Assembly: GCF_029223255.1 (NCBI RefSeq)
Contig: NZ_JARHUC010000005.1
Coordinates: 124,001-188,000, forward strand
Length of the DNA stretch: 64,000 nt
DNA from: Albimonas marina
GTDB lineage: Bacteria; Pseudomonadota; Alphaproteobacteria; Rhodobacterales; Rhodobacteraceae
Direction: 5' to 3'
The position numbers and the translations under genes are program-made. Below the pieces are notes generated by a model, which saw only the letters and a list, made by a program, of their open reading frames with translations, was not told the DNA's origin and ran no database searches. Each line of letters begins with the position of its first letter. The first letter of the stretch is position 1. Below are positions 45,091 through 54,850 of this stretch, piece by piece.

Positions 45091-45270
45091 TCCCGGACCT
45101 TAATCGCGGAGAGAACCGTTGTCACGCAGCGGTCGTCGGCCGGCCGGCCGGTCGGGCCGCGGCGTTCCTGCTGCGCCGCACCCATGGCGCCGCGTCGCGG
45201 CGCGGAGTAGTCTTGCGCGCGACAGGCGCGCGCCCCGCGCCGCCGCCCAGCCAGCGCCAGAGGAGCCGAC

Positions 45271-46176
45271 GTGTCCGAGCCCGACCCCCATGCCATCCCC
45301 GGACCCCAGCTCGTCTCGGAGCTGATCGACCTGCTGGACGTCGAGCGGCTGGAGATGAACCTGTTCCGCGGGCAGGTCGCCGAGGCGGACGAGGACTCGA
45401 TCCGCATCTACGGCGGCCACGTCATCGCCCAGGCGCTGATGGCCGCCTACAAGACGGTCGAGGGCATGGCCTGCCATTCGCTGCACGCCTACTTCATCCA
45501 CCCCGGCGACCCGGCGATCCCGGTGATCTACGAGGTGGACCGCGCCCGCGACGGCCGCAGCTTCGCCACCCGGCGGGTGATCGCGGTGCAGCACGGCCGG
45601 CAGATCTTCAACCTCGCCGCCTCCTTCCAGCGGCCTGAGGAGAGCTGGAGCCACCAGCACGACGCGCCCCAGACGCCCGGCCCCGACAGCGGCCTGCGCT
45701 CGCGCCACGAGATCCGCGAGGAGATCCGCCGGCGCACCGGCAAGCCCGAGACCCTGGGCCCGACCCACATCTACGCCATCGAGATGCGCGAGGTGGAGCC
45801 GCAGGACCTGCTGGAGCCCAAGGTCCTGTCGGATTTCAACCGCCTGTGGATGAAGCTCGCCGCCCCCGCGGACCAGCCGCCCGAGGTGCACCAGTGCCTG
45901 CTGGCCTACGCCTCCGACATGAACCTGCTGAGCTCGGGCACCCGGCGTCACGGCATCTCGTGGCGGCGCGGCGACGCGATGCAGGCCTCGCTGGACCACG
46001 CGATGTGGTTCCACAAGCCGGTCGATTTCAACGACTGGCTGCTCTACTCGATGGACAGCCCCTTCTCCGGCGGCGCCCGCAGCTTCAACCGCGGCCAGGT
46101 GTTCACCTCCTCGGGGGAGCTGGTGTGCTCGGTCGCCCAGGAAGGGCTTATGCGGCCGATGAAGAAGAAGGGCTGA
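45271..46176 (+). CDS. tesB: Acyl-CoA thioesterase II (TesB-like)
   Basis: A 301-residue double-hotdog thioesterase that hydrolyses acyl-CoA to free acid and CoA. 'FRGQVAEADEDSIRIYGGHV' opens the first hotdog. The second holds the triad: Asp in LAYASDMNLL, Ser in QASLDHAMWFHK (Thr in the E. coli enzyme), and Gln in 'VAQEGLMRP'. GTG 45271 follows GAGGAG. It is transcribed away from the TetR gene. It may drain CoA when acyl chains stall in beta-oxidation. Confidence 0.94.
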   Translation: MSEPDPHAIPGPQLVSELIDLLDVERLEMNLFRGQVAEADEDSIRIYGGHVIAQALMAAYKTVEGMACHSLHAYFIHPGDPAIPVIYEVDRARDGRSFATRRVIAVQHGRQIFNLAASFQRPEESWSHQHDAPQTPGPDSGLRSRHEIREEIRRRTGKPETLGPTHIYAIEMREVEPQDLLEPKVLSDFNRLWMKLAAPADQPPEVHQCLLAYASDMNLLSSGTRRHGISWRRGDAMQASLDHAMWFHKPVDFNDWLLYSMDSPFSGGARSFNRGQVFTSSGELVCSVAQEGLMRPMKKKG

Positions 46177-46193
46177 GGCGGCCTTTCGGAACG

Positions 46194-46231
46194 GAAACGG
46201 GCGGCCCCGCGGGGCCGCCCGTTTCGTTTTC
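46194..46231. terminator. Strong rho-independent terminator, bidirectional
   Basis: AAACGGGCGGCCCC (46195-46208) pairs perfectly with GGGGCCGCCCGTTT (46211-46224), followed by CGTTTT. It serves the convergent tesB and the dipeptide ABC operon. Confidence 0.93.
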
Positions 46232-46246
46232 AGCCTTCCGTCGTCC

Positions 46247-47203
46247 TCACCGCCCCCGGATCCGCGGGTCCAGCGCGTCGCGCAGCCCGTCGCCGATGTA
46301 GTTCACCGACAGCACCGTCAGCGAGATCGCGAGGCCGGGCCAGATCACCCGGTCGGGGGTCAGGGTCATGAAGTTCGCGCCGTCGTAGAGGAGCCGGCCC
46401 CAGGTGGGGAAGTCGGAGGGGAAGCCGAGGCCCAGGAACGACAGCGCGCTCTCGGTGATGATGGCGTTGGCGACGCCGAGCGTGGCGGAGACCATGATCG
46501 GGCTCAGCACGTTGGGCAGGATGTGGCGCAGGATGATGCGGCGGGACGGCGTGCCGATGGACTTGGCGGCGAGGACGAACTCCCGCTCCTTCAGGGCGAG
46601 GACGTCGCCGCGCACGATGCGGGCGGTCTGCATCCAGCTGGTGATGCCGATGACGAACACGATCAGGATGAAGATGCCGCTCTCGGGTCCGAAGGCCGTT
46701 CGCAGCATGTCGCGGAACAGCATGATGATGACCAGCAGCAGCGGCAGCAGCGGCAGGGCCAGGAACAGGTCGGTGAAGCGCATCAGGGGCCCGTCGAGCC
46801 GCTTGAAATAGCCCGACAGCACCCCGATCAGCGTGCCCACCAGCAGCGAGAGCAGCATGGCGGTGACGCCCACCGCGAGGCTGACCTGCCCGCCCGCGAT
46901 GATCTGGGCGAGCATGTCGCGGCCGAGGTTGTCGGTGCCCAGCGGATGCTCCCAGCTCATCAGCTGGTTCTTGGCGCGGATGTCGAGCTTCTGGGGGTCC
47001 ACGTCGTGGATGAAGGCGCCCAGCGTGCACAGCAGGATGATGAACAGGAACACCGCCATGCCCGCCAGCGCGCCGCGGTGAGAGGCGAACTGGCGCCACA
47101 CGTCCGCCCATTGCGAGCGGTGGCGCGGCATCTCGGGGGCGGCGACGAGGGCGGGGCCCCCTGCGGGGGTCGCGCCGCCGGCGGGGATCGGCTGGTCAGT
47201 CAT
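46247..47203 (-). CDS. dppC: Dipeptide/oligopeptide ABC transporter permease (DppC-like)
   Basis: A 318-residue permease with a soluble N-terminus (1-40) and six helices, the first 'GALAGMAVFLFIILLCTLGA'. 'HPLGTDNLGRDMLAQIIAGG' is the DppC/OppC signature after TM1, and 'VLAAKSIGTPSRRIILRHIL' is the EAA loop. Its ATG overlaps the end of dppB by 8 bases. It is the last gene of a five-gene operon. The substrate could be a peptide, nickel, opine or glutathione; the name gives family only. Confidence 0.93.
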   Translation of the reverse strand: MTDQPIPAGGATPAGGPALVAAPEMPRHRSQWADVWRQFASHRGALAGMAVFLFIILLCTLGAFIHDVDPQKLDIRAKNQLMSWEHPLGTDNLGRDMLAQIIAGGQVSLAVGVTAMLLSLLVGTLIGVLSGYFKRLDGPLMRFTDLFLALPLLPLLLVIIMLFRDMLRTAFGPESGIFILIVFVIGITSWMQTARIVRGDVLALKEREFVLAAKSIGTPSRRIILRHILPNVLSPIMVSATLGVANAIITESALSFLGLGFPSDFPTWGRLLYDGANFMTLTPDRVIWPGLAISLTVLSVNYIGDGLRDALDPRIRGR

Positions 47204-48206
47204 AGCGGATCCTCGGGTCCAGGATGCCGTAGAGCAGGTCGGCGATCAGGTTGAACAGCACGATCAGCACGGCGAAGATGAAGGTCAGGGTCTGGACGGT
47301 GGGAATGTCGCCGCCCTCGATGGCGCCGATCAGCAGCTGGCCCAGGCCGTTCACCTTGAAGATCTGCTCGGTGATGATCGCGCCGCCGAAGACCTGCGGC
47401 AGGTTCAGCGCCAGCACCGTCACCACCGGGATCAGCGAGTTGCGCATGACGTGGACGAGCACCACCACGCGCTCGGTCATGCCCTTGGCGCGCGCGGTGC
47501 GCACGTAGTCCTGCCCGAGGTTGTCGAGCATCGAGGCGCGCATGAACCGGCTGATCTGGGAGGCGTTGTAGAGGCCCAGCACCATCGTGGGCATGATCAT
47601 CTGCTTGATCTGGTAGACGAAGCTGTCCCAGTCCGTGACCTCGTGCGTGGTGTCGTAGATCGAGGGGAACCACTCGAGGTTCACCGAGAAGATCACGATG
47701 AACAGCAGGCCGGTGAAGAAGGTCGGGATCGAGAAGCCGACCATCGAGAACAGCGTGCCGAACTGGTCGAACCAGGAATATTGCCGGTAGGCCGAGATCA
47801 CCCCGATCGGGATCGCGATCAGCGCGCCGATCACGTAGCTCATGCCGACCACCCAGAGGGTCTGGGGCATGCGCTGGGCGATCAGGTCGACCACCGGAGA
47901 CCGCGTCTGCCACGACAGGACCCGCAGCCGGTCGCCGTCGCCGAAGCTCCAGCCCGTCCATTGCTCGATCAGGTTCAGGGGCTCGTTCACGAAGAACTGG
48001 ATCAGCCATTTCCAGTAGCGCACCGCGAAGGGCTCGCCGAGGCCGAGGCTGAGGCGGATCTTCTCGCGCACCTCCGGCGGGATGGTCAGCGGCAGCTGCG
48101 CCGTGGGGTCCGAGGGGGCGAGGTCGAGGATCGCGAAGATGATGAAGCTGATCGCCAGAAGCGCGGGGATCGCGAACGCGAGCCGTCTGAGGGTGTAGGT
48201 CAGCAT
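47196..48206 (-). CDS. dppB: Dipeptide/oligopeptide ABC transporter permease (DppB-like)
   Basis: A 336-residue permease. 'MLTYTLRRLAFAIPALLAIS' is the conserved start with TM1. The periplasmic segment (about 30-115) has an insert 'QFFVNEPLNLIEQWTGWSFG' longer than in E. coli DppB. 'DYVRTARAKGMTERVVVLVH' is the EAA loop, and the C-terminus ends 'ADLLYGILDPRIRYD'. It is 160 bases downstream of the binding-protein gene, behind a hairpin. Confidence 0.93.
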   Translation of the reverse strand: MLTYTLRRLAFAIPALLAISFIIFAILDLAPSDPTAQLPLTIPPEVREKIRLSLGLGEPFAVRYWKWLIQFFVNEPLNLIEQWTGWSFGDGDRLRVLSWQTRSPVVDLIAQRMPQTLWVVGMSYVIGALIAIPIGVISAYRQYSWFDQFGTLFSMVGFSIPTFFTGLLFIVIFSVNLEWFPSIYDTTHEVTDWDSFVYQIKQMIMPTMVLGLYNASQISRFMRASMLDNLGQDYVRTARAKGMTERVVVLVHVMRNSLIPVVTVLALNLPQVFGGAIITEQIFKVNGLGQLLIGAIEGGDIPTVQTLTFIFAVLIVLFNLIADLLYGILDPRIRYD

Positions 48207-48298
48207 GGGCGTCTCTGGGGCTCGGCCGGCGCGCGCAGGCGGGGCGACGGGGCGTCGGCCTGGGGGCGTGCGGCGGGGAGATCGGCGCGCGACGGAGA

Positions 48299-48325
48299 GC
48301 CGCCCCCCTGCAGGAGGGGGGCGGC
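48299..48325. terminator. Attenuator-like hairpin after the binding-protein gene
   Basis: GCCGCCCCCCT (48299-48309) pairs perfectly with AGGGGGGCGGC (48315-48325) around GCAGG. No T tract; it probably protects the binding-protein mRNA and reduces read-through into the permeases. Confidence 0.65.
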
Positions 48326-48366
48326 GGGGCGCGCGGGCGCGGCGGGCGCGCCCGGGCGCGGATCGC

Positions 48367-50076
48367 TCACTCGGCGCGGGTCCAGTCGGCGATGTTCCAC
48401 AGCTCGCTGTCCCACTCGTTCATCTTCACGCCCGAGAGCGTGACCGAATGGGCGGAGACGCCGCCGCGGTGGATCAGGGGGATGATCGCGCCGGACTCCA
48501 TGAGCATGTCGTTCATCTTGATCGCCAGTTCGGCGCGCTTCTCCAGCTCCGCCGTGCCGGCCATCTCGGCGACCAGCGCGTCATATTCCGACGAGCAGTA
48601 GCGGGGCATGTTCGCGCCCAGCCAGTTGGTCTTCGGCGACGGGATCTCCGAGCAGCGCCAGGAGGCCATGTAGGCTTCCGGGTCGGTGCCGTCGAAGTTG
48701 TTCGTGTACATCTCGATGTCGGCGTAGAACTTCTGGAACGTGTCCGGGCTGGACGGGTCGCCCCCGAAGAACACCGAGGCGGAGATGTTGCGAAGCTCCG
48801 TCTCCACCCCGATCTCGGACCACATCTGCTTGATCAGCGCCTGGGTGCCCTGGCGGACCGAGTTGGTCGAGGTCTGGAACAGGATCGACAGGCGCACGCC
48901 GTCCTTGGCGCGGACCCCGTCGGAGCCCATGGCGTAGCCGGCCTCGTCCAGCAGTTTGTTGGCCGCCTCGATGTCCTGGGTCTTGCACCAGTCGTTGTTC
49001 TTGGAGTTGTAGACCTCCGGCGCGGGCAGCACGTTGCAGGTCACCTGCCCCGCGGCGCCGTAGCCGGCCTCGACCAGGATCTCGCGGTCGATGGCGAGGC
49101 TGAGCGCCTTGGTGACGGCGGGATCGGTCAGGAACGGATGCGGCCCGCCCTCGGCGGTCGAGCGCTTGTCGCCCAGCGCCGGGTCGGGGTTGGTGAAGTT
49201 GGAATGCAGACGCTCGACCGAGGTGCCGAAGGCCGAGACGACCTTGCCCTTCCCGGCCGCGGCCATCTGGGTGAGGATCTCGGGCTCCACCTGCAGGTTC
49301 CAGGCGTAGTCGAACTCCCCGGTCTCGAGCACCGAGCGCGCGGCGGCCGCGGCGTCCCCGCCGCCCTTGAAGACGACCGTCGAGAAGGCGGGCTTGTCGG
49401 CCTCGCGGTAGTGGGGGTTGGGGGCGAAGACCACCACGTCGTTAGGCTTGAACTCCGAGACCACGAAGGGCCCGGTGCCGTGGGGGCCGAAGTTCGCCTC
49501 GGTGCACTCGGGGGCCTTGGCGCCCATGCAGTCGGCGAACTGGGCCTTCTGGATGATCGGCGACAGGGCGCCGACGAAGGGCCCGTAGGGGAAGGGCTTG
49601 GCGACCGCAAAGTTGACCTTGACGGTCAGCGGGTCGACGACCTCGACGCTCTCGACGTCGGTGAAGGCGGCGACCTGCTGGCAGCCGCCGGTCTCGTCCA
49701 TGCAGTAGGCGGCGGTGAAGGCCACGTCCTCGGCGGTGAAGTCGGTGCCGTCGGACCACTTGATGCCGGGCTTCAGCTTCCAGGTGATCGACTTGAGGTC
49801 TTCGGAGACGCCGCCGTTCTCCAGCGTGGGGATCTCGTCGACCAGCCAGGGGACCATGGTCCCGGTCTCGTCGTAGCGGGCCAGCGGCTCGAGCACGAGG
49901 GAAGAGCCCTCGACGTCCTTGGTGCCGCCCGACAGGAACGGGTTCAGGATCGAGACGGCCTGCCAGTAGATGATGTTGAGCTGGCCGTCGGCGCCGCGTT
50001 CGGCCTGCGCGGGCGCGGCCCCCGCGATCAGCGCCGCGGCGCAGGCTCCCGCGAGCAATCTGTGCATCGGTTTCAT
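48367..50076 (-). CDS. Peptide-type ABC transporter binding protein (family 5)
   Basis: A 569-residue periplasmic protein with a Sec signal ('MKPMHRLLAGACAAALIAGA', cleavage about AQA, residue 25). The mature domain is an SBP_bac_5 fold: 'SITWKLKPGIKWSDGTDFTA' is its hallmark segment, and 'ALSLAIDREILVEAGYG' the second lobe. It has several Cys pairs ('AYCMDETGGC', 'FADCMGAKAPEC'), more than usual, which may form disulfides. The ligand is not readable. It is encoded between the two ATPases and the two permeases. Confidence 0.93.
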   Translation of the reverse strand: MKPMHRLLAGACAAALIAGAAPAQAERGADGQLNIIYWQAVSILNPFLSGGTKDVEGSSLVLEPLARYDETGTMVPWLVDEIPTLENGGVSEDLKSITWKLKPGIKWSDGTDFTAEDVAFTAAYCMDETGGCQQVAAFTDVESVEVVDPLTVKVNFAVAKPFPYGPFVGALSPIIQKAQFADCMGAKAPECTEANFGPHGTGPFVVSEFKPNDVVVFAPNPHYREADKPAFSTVVFKGGGDAAAAARSVLETGEFDYAWNLQVEPEILTQMAAAGKGKVVSAFGTSVERLHSNFTNPDPALGDKRSTAEGGPHPFLTDPAVTKALSLAIDREILVEAGYGAAGQVTCNVLPAPEVYNSKNNDWCKTQDIEAANKLLDEAGYAMGSDGVRAKDGVRLSILFQTSTNSVRQGTQALIKQMWSEIGVETELRNISASVFFGGDPSSPDTFQKFYADIEMYTNNFDGTDPEAYMASWRCSEIPSPKTNWLGANMPRYCSSEYDALVAEMAGTAELEKRAELAIKMNDMLMESGAIIPLIHRGGVSAHSVTLSGVKMNEWDSELWNIADWTRAE

Positions 50077-50146
50077 GGTCTCTCGATCTCCCTGTTGGTG
50101 GAGGCGGCCCCGGATTTTTTGCCCGGGTGCCGCAGGTGGAGGCGGG

Positions 50147-51162
<1,016 letters not shown>

Positions 51163-51166
<4 letters not shown>

Positions 51167-52242
51167 GCGGGGTCCTCCCCTGCGTCGGGCGGGGGGGCGT
51201 CGGGCGGGGGCGCGTCGGCCTCGGGCGGGGTCCACCAGCAGGCGACCCGGTGGCCCGGGGCGCCGCCGGGCTCCAGCGCCGGATCGGCCGCGAGGCACTT
51301 GTCGAAGGCGTGCGGGCAGCGCGGCGCGAAGGAGCAGGCCGTGGGCCGCGCCATCAGCACCGGCGGCTGGCCGGGGATGGTGCGCAGGCGCTTGGGGCGG
51401 TCGCCCTCGAGGTGGGGCATCGTCTCGAGCAGGGCGCGCGTGTAGGGGTGGCGCGGATCCTCGAAGATGTCGAGGACGGCGCCCTCCTCCACGATGCGGC
51501 CGGCGTACATGACGGCGACGCGGTCGGCGATGCCCGCGATCACGCCGAGGTCGTGGGTGATCCACACGATCGCCGCGCCCAGCCGCTGGCGCAGGTCCTT
51601 CACCAGCTCGATGATCTGGGCCTGGATGGTGACGTCGAGCGCGGTGGTGGGCTCGTCCGCGATCACCACCGCCGGCTCGCAGGCGAGCGCGATGGCGATC
51701 ATCACCCGCTGGCGCATCCCCCCCGAGAACTGGTGGGGATAGTCGTTCAGCCGCGCCTCGGGGCTGGGGATGCCGACCATGGCCAGCAGCTCGGCCGCGC
51801 GCTTGCGGGCGGCGGACTTCGACAGGCCGAGGTGCGCGCGCAGCGGCTCCATGATCTGGAAGCCCACCGTGAACACGGGGTTGAGCGAGGTCATCGGGTC
51901 CTGGAAGACGAAGCCGATCTCGCCCCCCCTGAGCCTTCGCATGGCCTTGGGGGTCATCGCGGCCACGTCCTGGCCGCGGAATCGCACCGTGCCGCCCACG
52001 CGCCGGGCGGGCGGGCTCGGCAGCAGGTCGAGCGCGCCCATCATGGTGACGGACTTGCCAGAGCCGCTCTCGCCCACCACGCCCAGCAGCTCGCCGGGGC
52101 GCAGGTGGAAGCTGACGCCGTTCACCGCGTGAACGGCGCCGTCGCGGGTGTCGAAGACGGTCTCGAGGCGATCGACCTCGAGCACGGGCGCATCTTCGGC
52201 GCCCTGCGTCATGGCGGCGGTCGCCGGCGCGCCGTCAGCCAA
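51163..52242 (-). CDS. dppD: Dipeptide/oligopeptide ABC transporter ATPase (DppD-like)
   Basis: A 359-residue ATPase. Walker [10 protein letters not shown], '[18 protein letters not shown]', signature [15 protein letters not shown], Walker B '[14 protein letters not shown]' and a Cys-containing C-terminus '[15 protein letters not shown]'. The start is unusual: TTG 52242, with GGAG upstream, overlaps the stop of a 15-codon leader frame. An internal ATG at 52212 has no ribosome site. The Pro/Ala/Asp-rich tail (last 20 residues) is a repeat-like extension. Confidence 0.92.
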
Positions 52243-52282
52243 GGGCGCTCCGTTCCGCCGCGCAGGCGTCGGCCGTTCGCAT
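52235..52282 (-). CDS. Possible 15-codon leader peptide before dppD
   Basis: ATG 52282 starts a 15-residue frame ('[15 protein letters not shown]') whose TGA overlaps the first codons of dppD in another frame. AGGGAAGA precedes it at good spacing, better than that of dppD itself. Translation of the leader could therefore deliver ribosomes to the TTG start. It could also be chance. Confidence 0.35.
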   Translation of the reverse strand: MRTADACAAERSALG

Positions 52283-52319
52283 GGTTCTGTCTTCCCTGTC
52301 GGACCCAGTTTTTTCGGGT

Positions 52320-52396
52320 TCTGATTGAATCAGAGAATACCAATACGGCTGGCGCCGCAACGCAAAACGACGCGACGGGAGCGAATTATCGATAAT
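52320..52396. promoter_or_regulatory. Two palindromes in the divergent dppD-argE-like promoter
   Basis: TCTGATTGAATCAGA (52320-52334) has perfect 7-base arms around G, and ATTATCGATAAT (52385-52396) is a perfect 12-base palindrome. Both are AT-rich against the GC background, between the divergent ABC operon and deacetylase gene. They are likely operators for one or two regulators not encoded beside them. Confidence 0.55.
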
Positions 52397-52495
52397 CTTC
52401 AGCGGACCCTGCGTCACCCGCCTGCGGGCGCGCTTGACCGCGCGGGCGGGGGCGGCGCAGGCTGTCGCGCGCCCCCGCCCCCAGGAGCCCTCCGG

Positions 52496-53668
52496 ATGCC
52501 CCAGACCTACACCCCGCGCGAAATGCTGGCGAAGCTGGTGTCCTTCGACACCGTCAGCGCGAAATCGAACCTGGAGCTGGTGGGGTTCGTGAAGGACTAC
52601 CTCGAGGGGCATGGCGCGCGGGTGCACCTGATGCCCGACGAGACCGGCGAGAAGGCGGCGATTCTGGCCAACATCGGCCCCGAGGTTCCCGGCGGCACGG
52701 TCCTGTCGGGCCATACCGACGTGGTGCCGGTGGAGGGCCAGGCCTGGAGCACCGACCCGTTCCGGATGGTGGAGCGGGACGGCAAGCTCTTCGGCCGCGG
52801 GACCTGCGACATGAAGGGATTCGACGCGCTGGCCCTGTGCGCGGCGGCCGAGGCCGCGAAGGCCGGCGTGAAGCGCCCCCTCCAGATCGCGCTGAGCTTC
52901 GACGAGGAGCTGGGCTGCCGCGGCGCGCCGCCGCTGGTGGCGGAGATGCGCAAGGTCCTGCCCCCCGCCTCGGCCGTGATCGTGGGGGAGCCGACCTCGA
53001 TGGGCGTGGTCTCGACCCACAAGGGGGGCGCGGGCTTCACCACCTACGTCCACGGCTTCGAGGTGCATTCGAGCCAGGTGCACAAGGGCGTCTCGGCGGT
53101 GATGACGGCGGCCCGGCTGGTCACCTGGCTGGAGGACCGCATGGCCGAGAACCGCGCCAAGGCCGAGGCCGAGCCCTATGCCGAGGCGGCGGGGTTCGAG
53201 CCGCCCTGGACGACGCTGCACGTGGGCATCTTCCACGGCGGCACCGCGGGCAACATCACCGCGAAGGACGCCTGGTTCACCACCGACATCCGCGTGGTCC
53301 CGCCCGAGATCCCGGCCGACTGGGCGCGCCGCTACCAGGCGGAATGCGCCCGGCTGGAGGCGGAGATCCGCAGGATCCGCCCCGAGGCGCGCATCGACCC
53401 GCAGCCGCGCATCCCCGTCCCCCCCTGCCGGCGCGAGCAGAACGGCGAGGCCGAGCGCCTGGCCCGCACCATCACCGGCGACAACGCCGAGCGCGCGGTC
53501 GCCTTCGGCACCGAGGCGGGGTTCTTCCAGGAAGGCGGCTACTCGACCATCGTCTGCGGGCCCGGCGACATCGCTCAGGCCCACCAGCCCGACGAGTTCC
53601 TCTCGCTCGACCAGCTCCACAAGGGCGAGGCCTTCATGAAGCGGCTGGTGGAGATGCTGGCGGCCTGA
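52496..53668 (+). CDS. argE: M20-family deacetylase, ArgE-like
   Basis: A 390-residue metallohydrolase. [10 protein letters not shown] carries the first metal His and Asp, '[16 protein letters not shown]' the bridging Asp, 'FDEELGCRG' the Glu pair (general base and ligand), and 'VHSSQVHKG' the dimer-domain His. It would hydrolyse N-acetylornithine or a similar N-acyl amino acid. It is divergent from a peptide transporter operon, so the real substrate may be an imported N-acyl amino acid or peptide rather than an arginine-biosynthesis intermediate. ATG 52496 follows AGGAG by 9 bases. Confidence 0.92.
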   Translation: MPQTYTPREMLAKLVSFDTVSAKSNLELVGFVKDYLEGHGARVHLMPDETGEKAAILANIGPEVPGGTVLSGHTDVVPVEGQAWSTDPFRMVERDGKLFGRGTCDMKGFDALALCAAAEAAKAGVKRPLQIALSFDEELGCRGAPPLVAEMRKVLPPASAVIVGEPTSMGVVSTHKGGAGFTTYVHGFEVHSSQVHKGVSAVMTAARLVTWLEDRMAENRAKAEAEPYAEAAGFEPPWTTLHVGIFHGGTAGNITAKDAWFTTDIRVVPPEIPADWARRYQAECARLEAEIRRIRPEARIDPQPRIPVPPCRREQNGEAERLARTITGDNAERAVAFGTEAGFFQEGGYSTIVCGPGDIAQAHQPDEFLSLDQLHKGEAFMKRLVEMLAA

Positions 53669-53803
53669 GGCGGCGGCGCGACCGCTCCGGCCGCAGCCCC
53701 GGGACGCGCCGGCCTTCGCGCGCCCTCTTGGCGCCGCCCGGGGGGATCGGGGATCATGCGCCTGCGCGCCCGCGTACGAGGGGCGCCTCGCCCTGCGGAG
53801 CCC

Positions 53804-54628
53804 ATGACCGACGATCCCGACAAGACGACCGCCGCCGACGCCCCCTCCCCCAGCGCCGGCGGCGCCGAGGCCCCGGAGGCCGCCGCGCCCTCGGCCGCGG
53901 AGCGCACGCCCGCCCGCTCGGCCGCCTATGCGTTCAAGAAGGACCTGGTGCTGAAGACCGCGGCCTCGCTGTTCTTCCGCGACGGCTACACCCGCACCCG
54001 GATCGCCGACATCGCCGCGGCGCTGGGGGTGACGCCGCCCTTCATCTACTACCACTTCCCTTCGAAGCTGGACCTGCTGACGGCGATCTGCGCGCAGACC
54101 TCGGTGATGTCGGCCGACCTCGCCGAGGCGGCGCTGTCGCCCGAGGCCGGCCCCGACCCGCTGGTCCGCTTCCGCCGCTTCGTGCGCGCCATGTCCCAGA
54201 GGGTGATCGAGGAGCGGGAGTTCCTGTCGATCCTCTTCGTCGAGGGCAAGCACCTGCCCCCCGAGATCTTCGAGCGTCTGCGCGCCGACCGCCAGCGCTT
54301 CGCCCGCGCCCTGCACCAGCTGATGGAAGAGGGGCGCGCGGCGGGGGCGTTCCGCTACGAGAACGCCTCGATCGCCAACCAGACGGTCACCGGCATGGTC
54401 ACCTGGCCGTTCAACTGGTTCAGCCCCGACGGGCCCGAGAGCCCCGAGCAGGTCGCCGACCGGTTGGAGACGATGGTGCTCGCCGCGCTGGGCGTGCCGT
54501 GGGAGGTCGCCGCGGCGCGCGAGGACGACCCCGCCGGCCCGATGGGGCCCCAGGGTCCCGGGCCGTCGCGAAACGAGACGCTTGACGACTCGCGCCACGG
54601 AAATATGCTCGCCGCTAGCAAAACCTAA
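53804..54628 (+). CDS. TetR-family regulator of the acyl-CoA ligase/carboxylase operon
   Basis: A 274-residue repressor from ATG 53804; ATG 53756 would add 16 residues. After a low-complexity N-terminus (1-38), the HTH (about 45-90) reads 'LVLKTAASLFFRDGYTRTRI' and 'LGVTPPFIYYHFPSKLDLLT'. The remainder is a TetR ligand domain of the FadR/KstR2-like acyl-responsive kind ('AMSQRVIEEREFLSILFVEG'). It precedes the ligase gene by 222 bases on the same strand, and an operator-like site overlaps its stop codon. Confidence 0.9.
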   Translation: MTDDPDKTTAADAPSPSAGGAEAPEAAAPSAAERTPARSAAYAFKKDLVLKTAASLFFRDGYTRTRIADIAAALGVTPPFIYYHFPSKLDLLTAICAQTSVMSADLAEAALSPEAGPDPLVRFRRFVRAMSQRVIEEREFLSILFVEGKHLPPEIFERLRADRQRFARALHQLMEEGRAAGAFRYENASIANQTVTGMVTWPFNWFSPDGPESPEQVADRLETMVLAALGVPWEVAAAREDDPAGPMGPQGPGPSRNETLDDSRHGNMLAASKT

Positions 54629-54637
54629 TCGCGGTTA
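54626..54637. promoter_or_regulatory. Operator-like palindrome over the tetR stop
   Basis: TAATCGCGGTTA is palindromic at 10 of 12 positions and the TAA is the stop of tetR. It is upstream of the ligase-transporter operon, and its TAACCG half matches the site at 8479. Confidence 0.4.
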
Positions 54638-54850
54638 CGAAGACCGCGGGACAGAACGACGGCGGACGGGCGCATCGCGCCACGGCCCCGCGCCCCAGGG
54701 AGGAAGCCTCGACGTGACCGTCGACCCCGCCGCGCCATGCGGCGCCCTTTCCCGATATCTTGCCGGCCGGCGGGTAGTGACGCGCACGGCGCCTTCCGTC
54801 ATGCTCGCGCCCGAACCGTCCCGCGAGGGCGGACCGATGGGAGTATTTGA

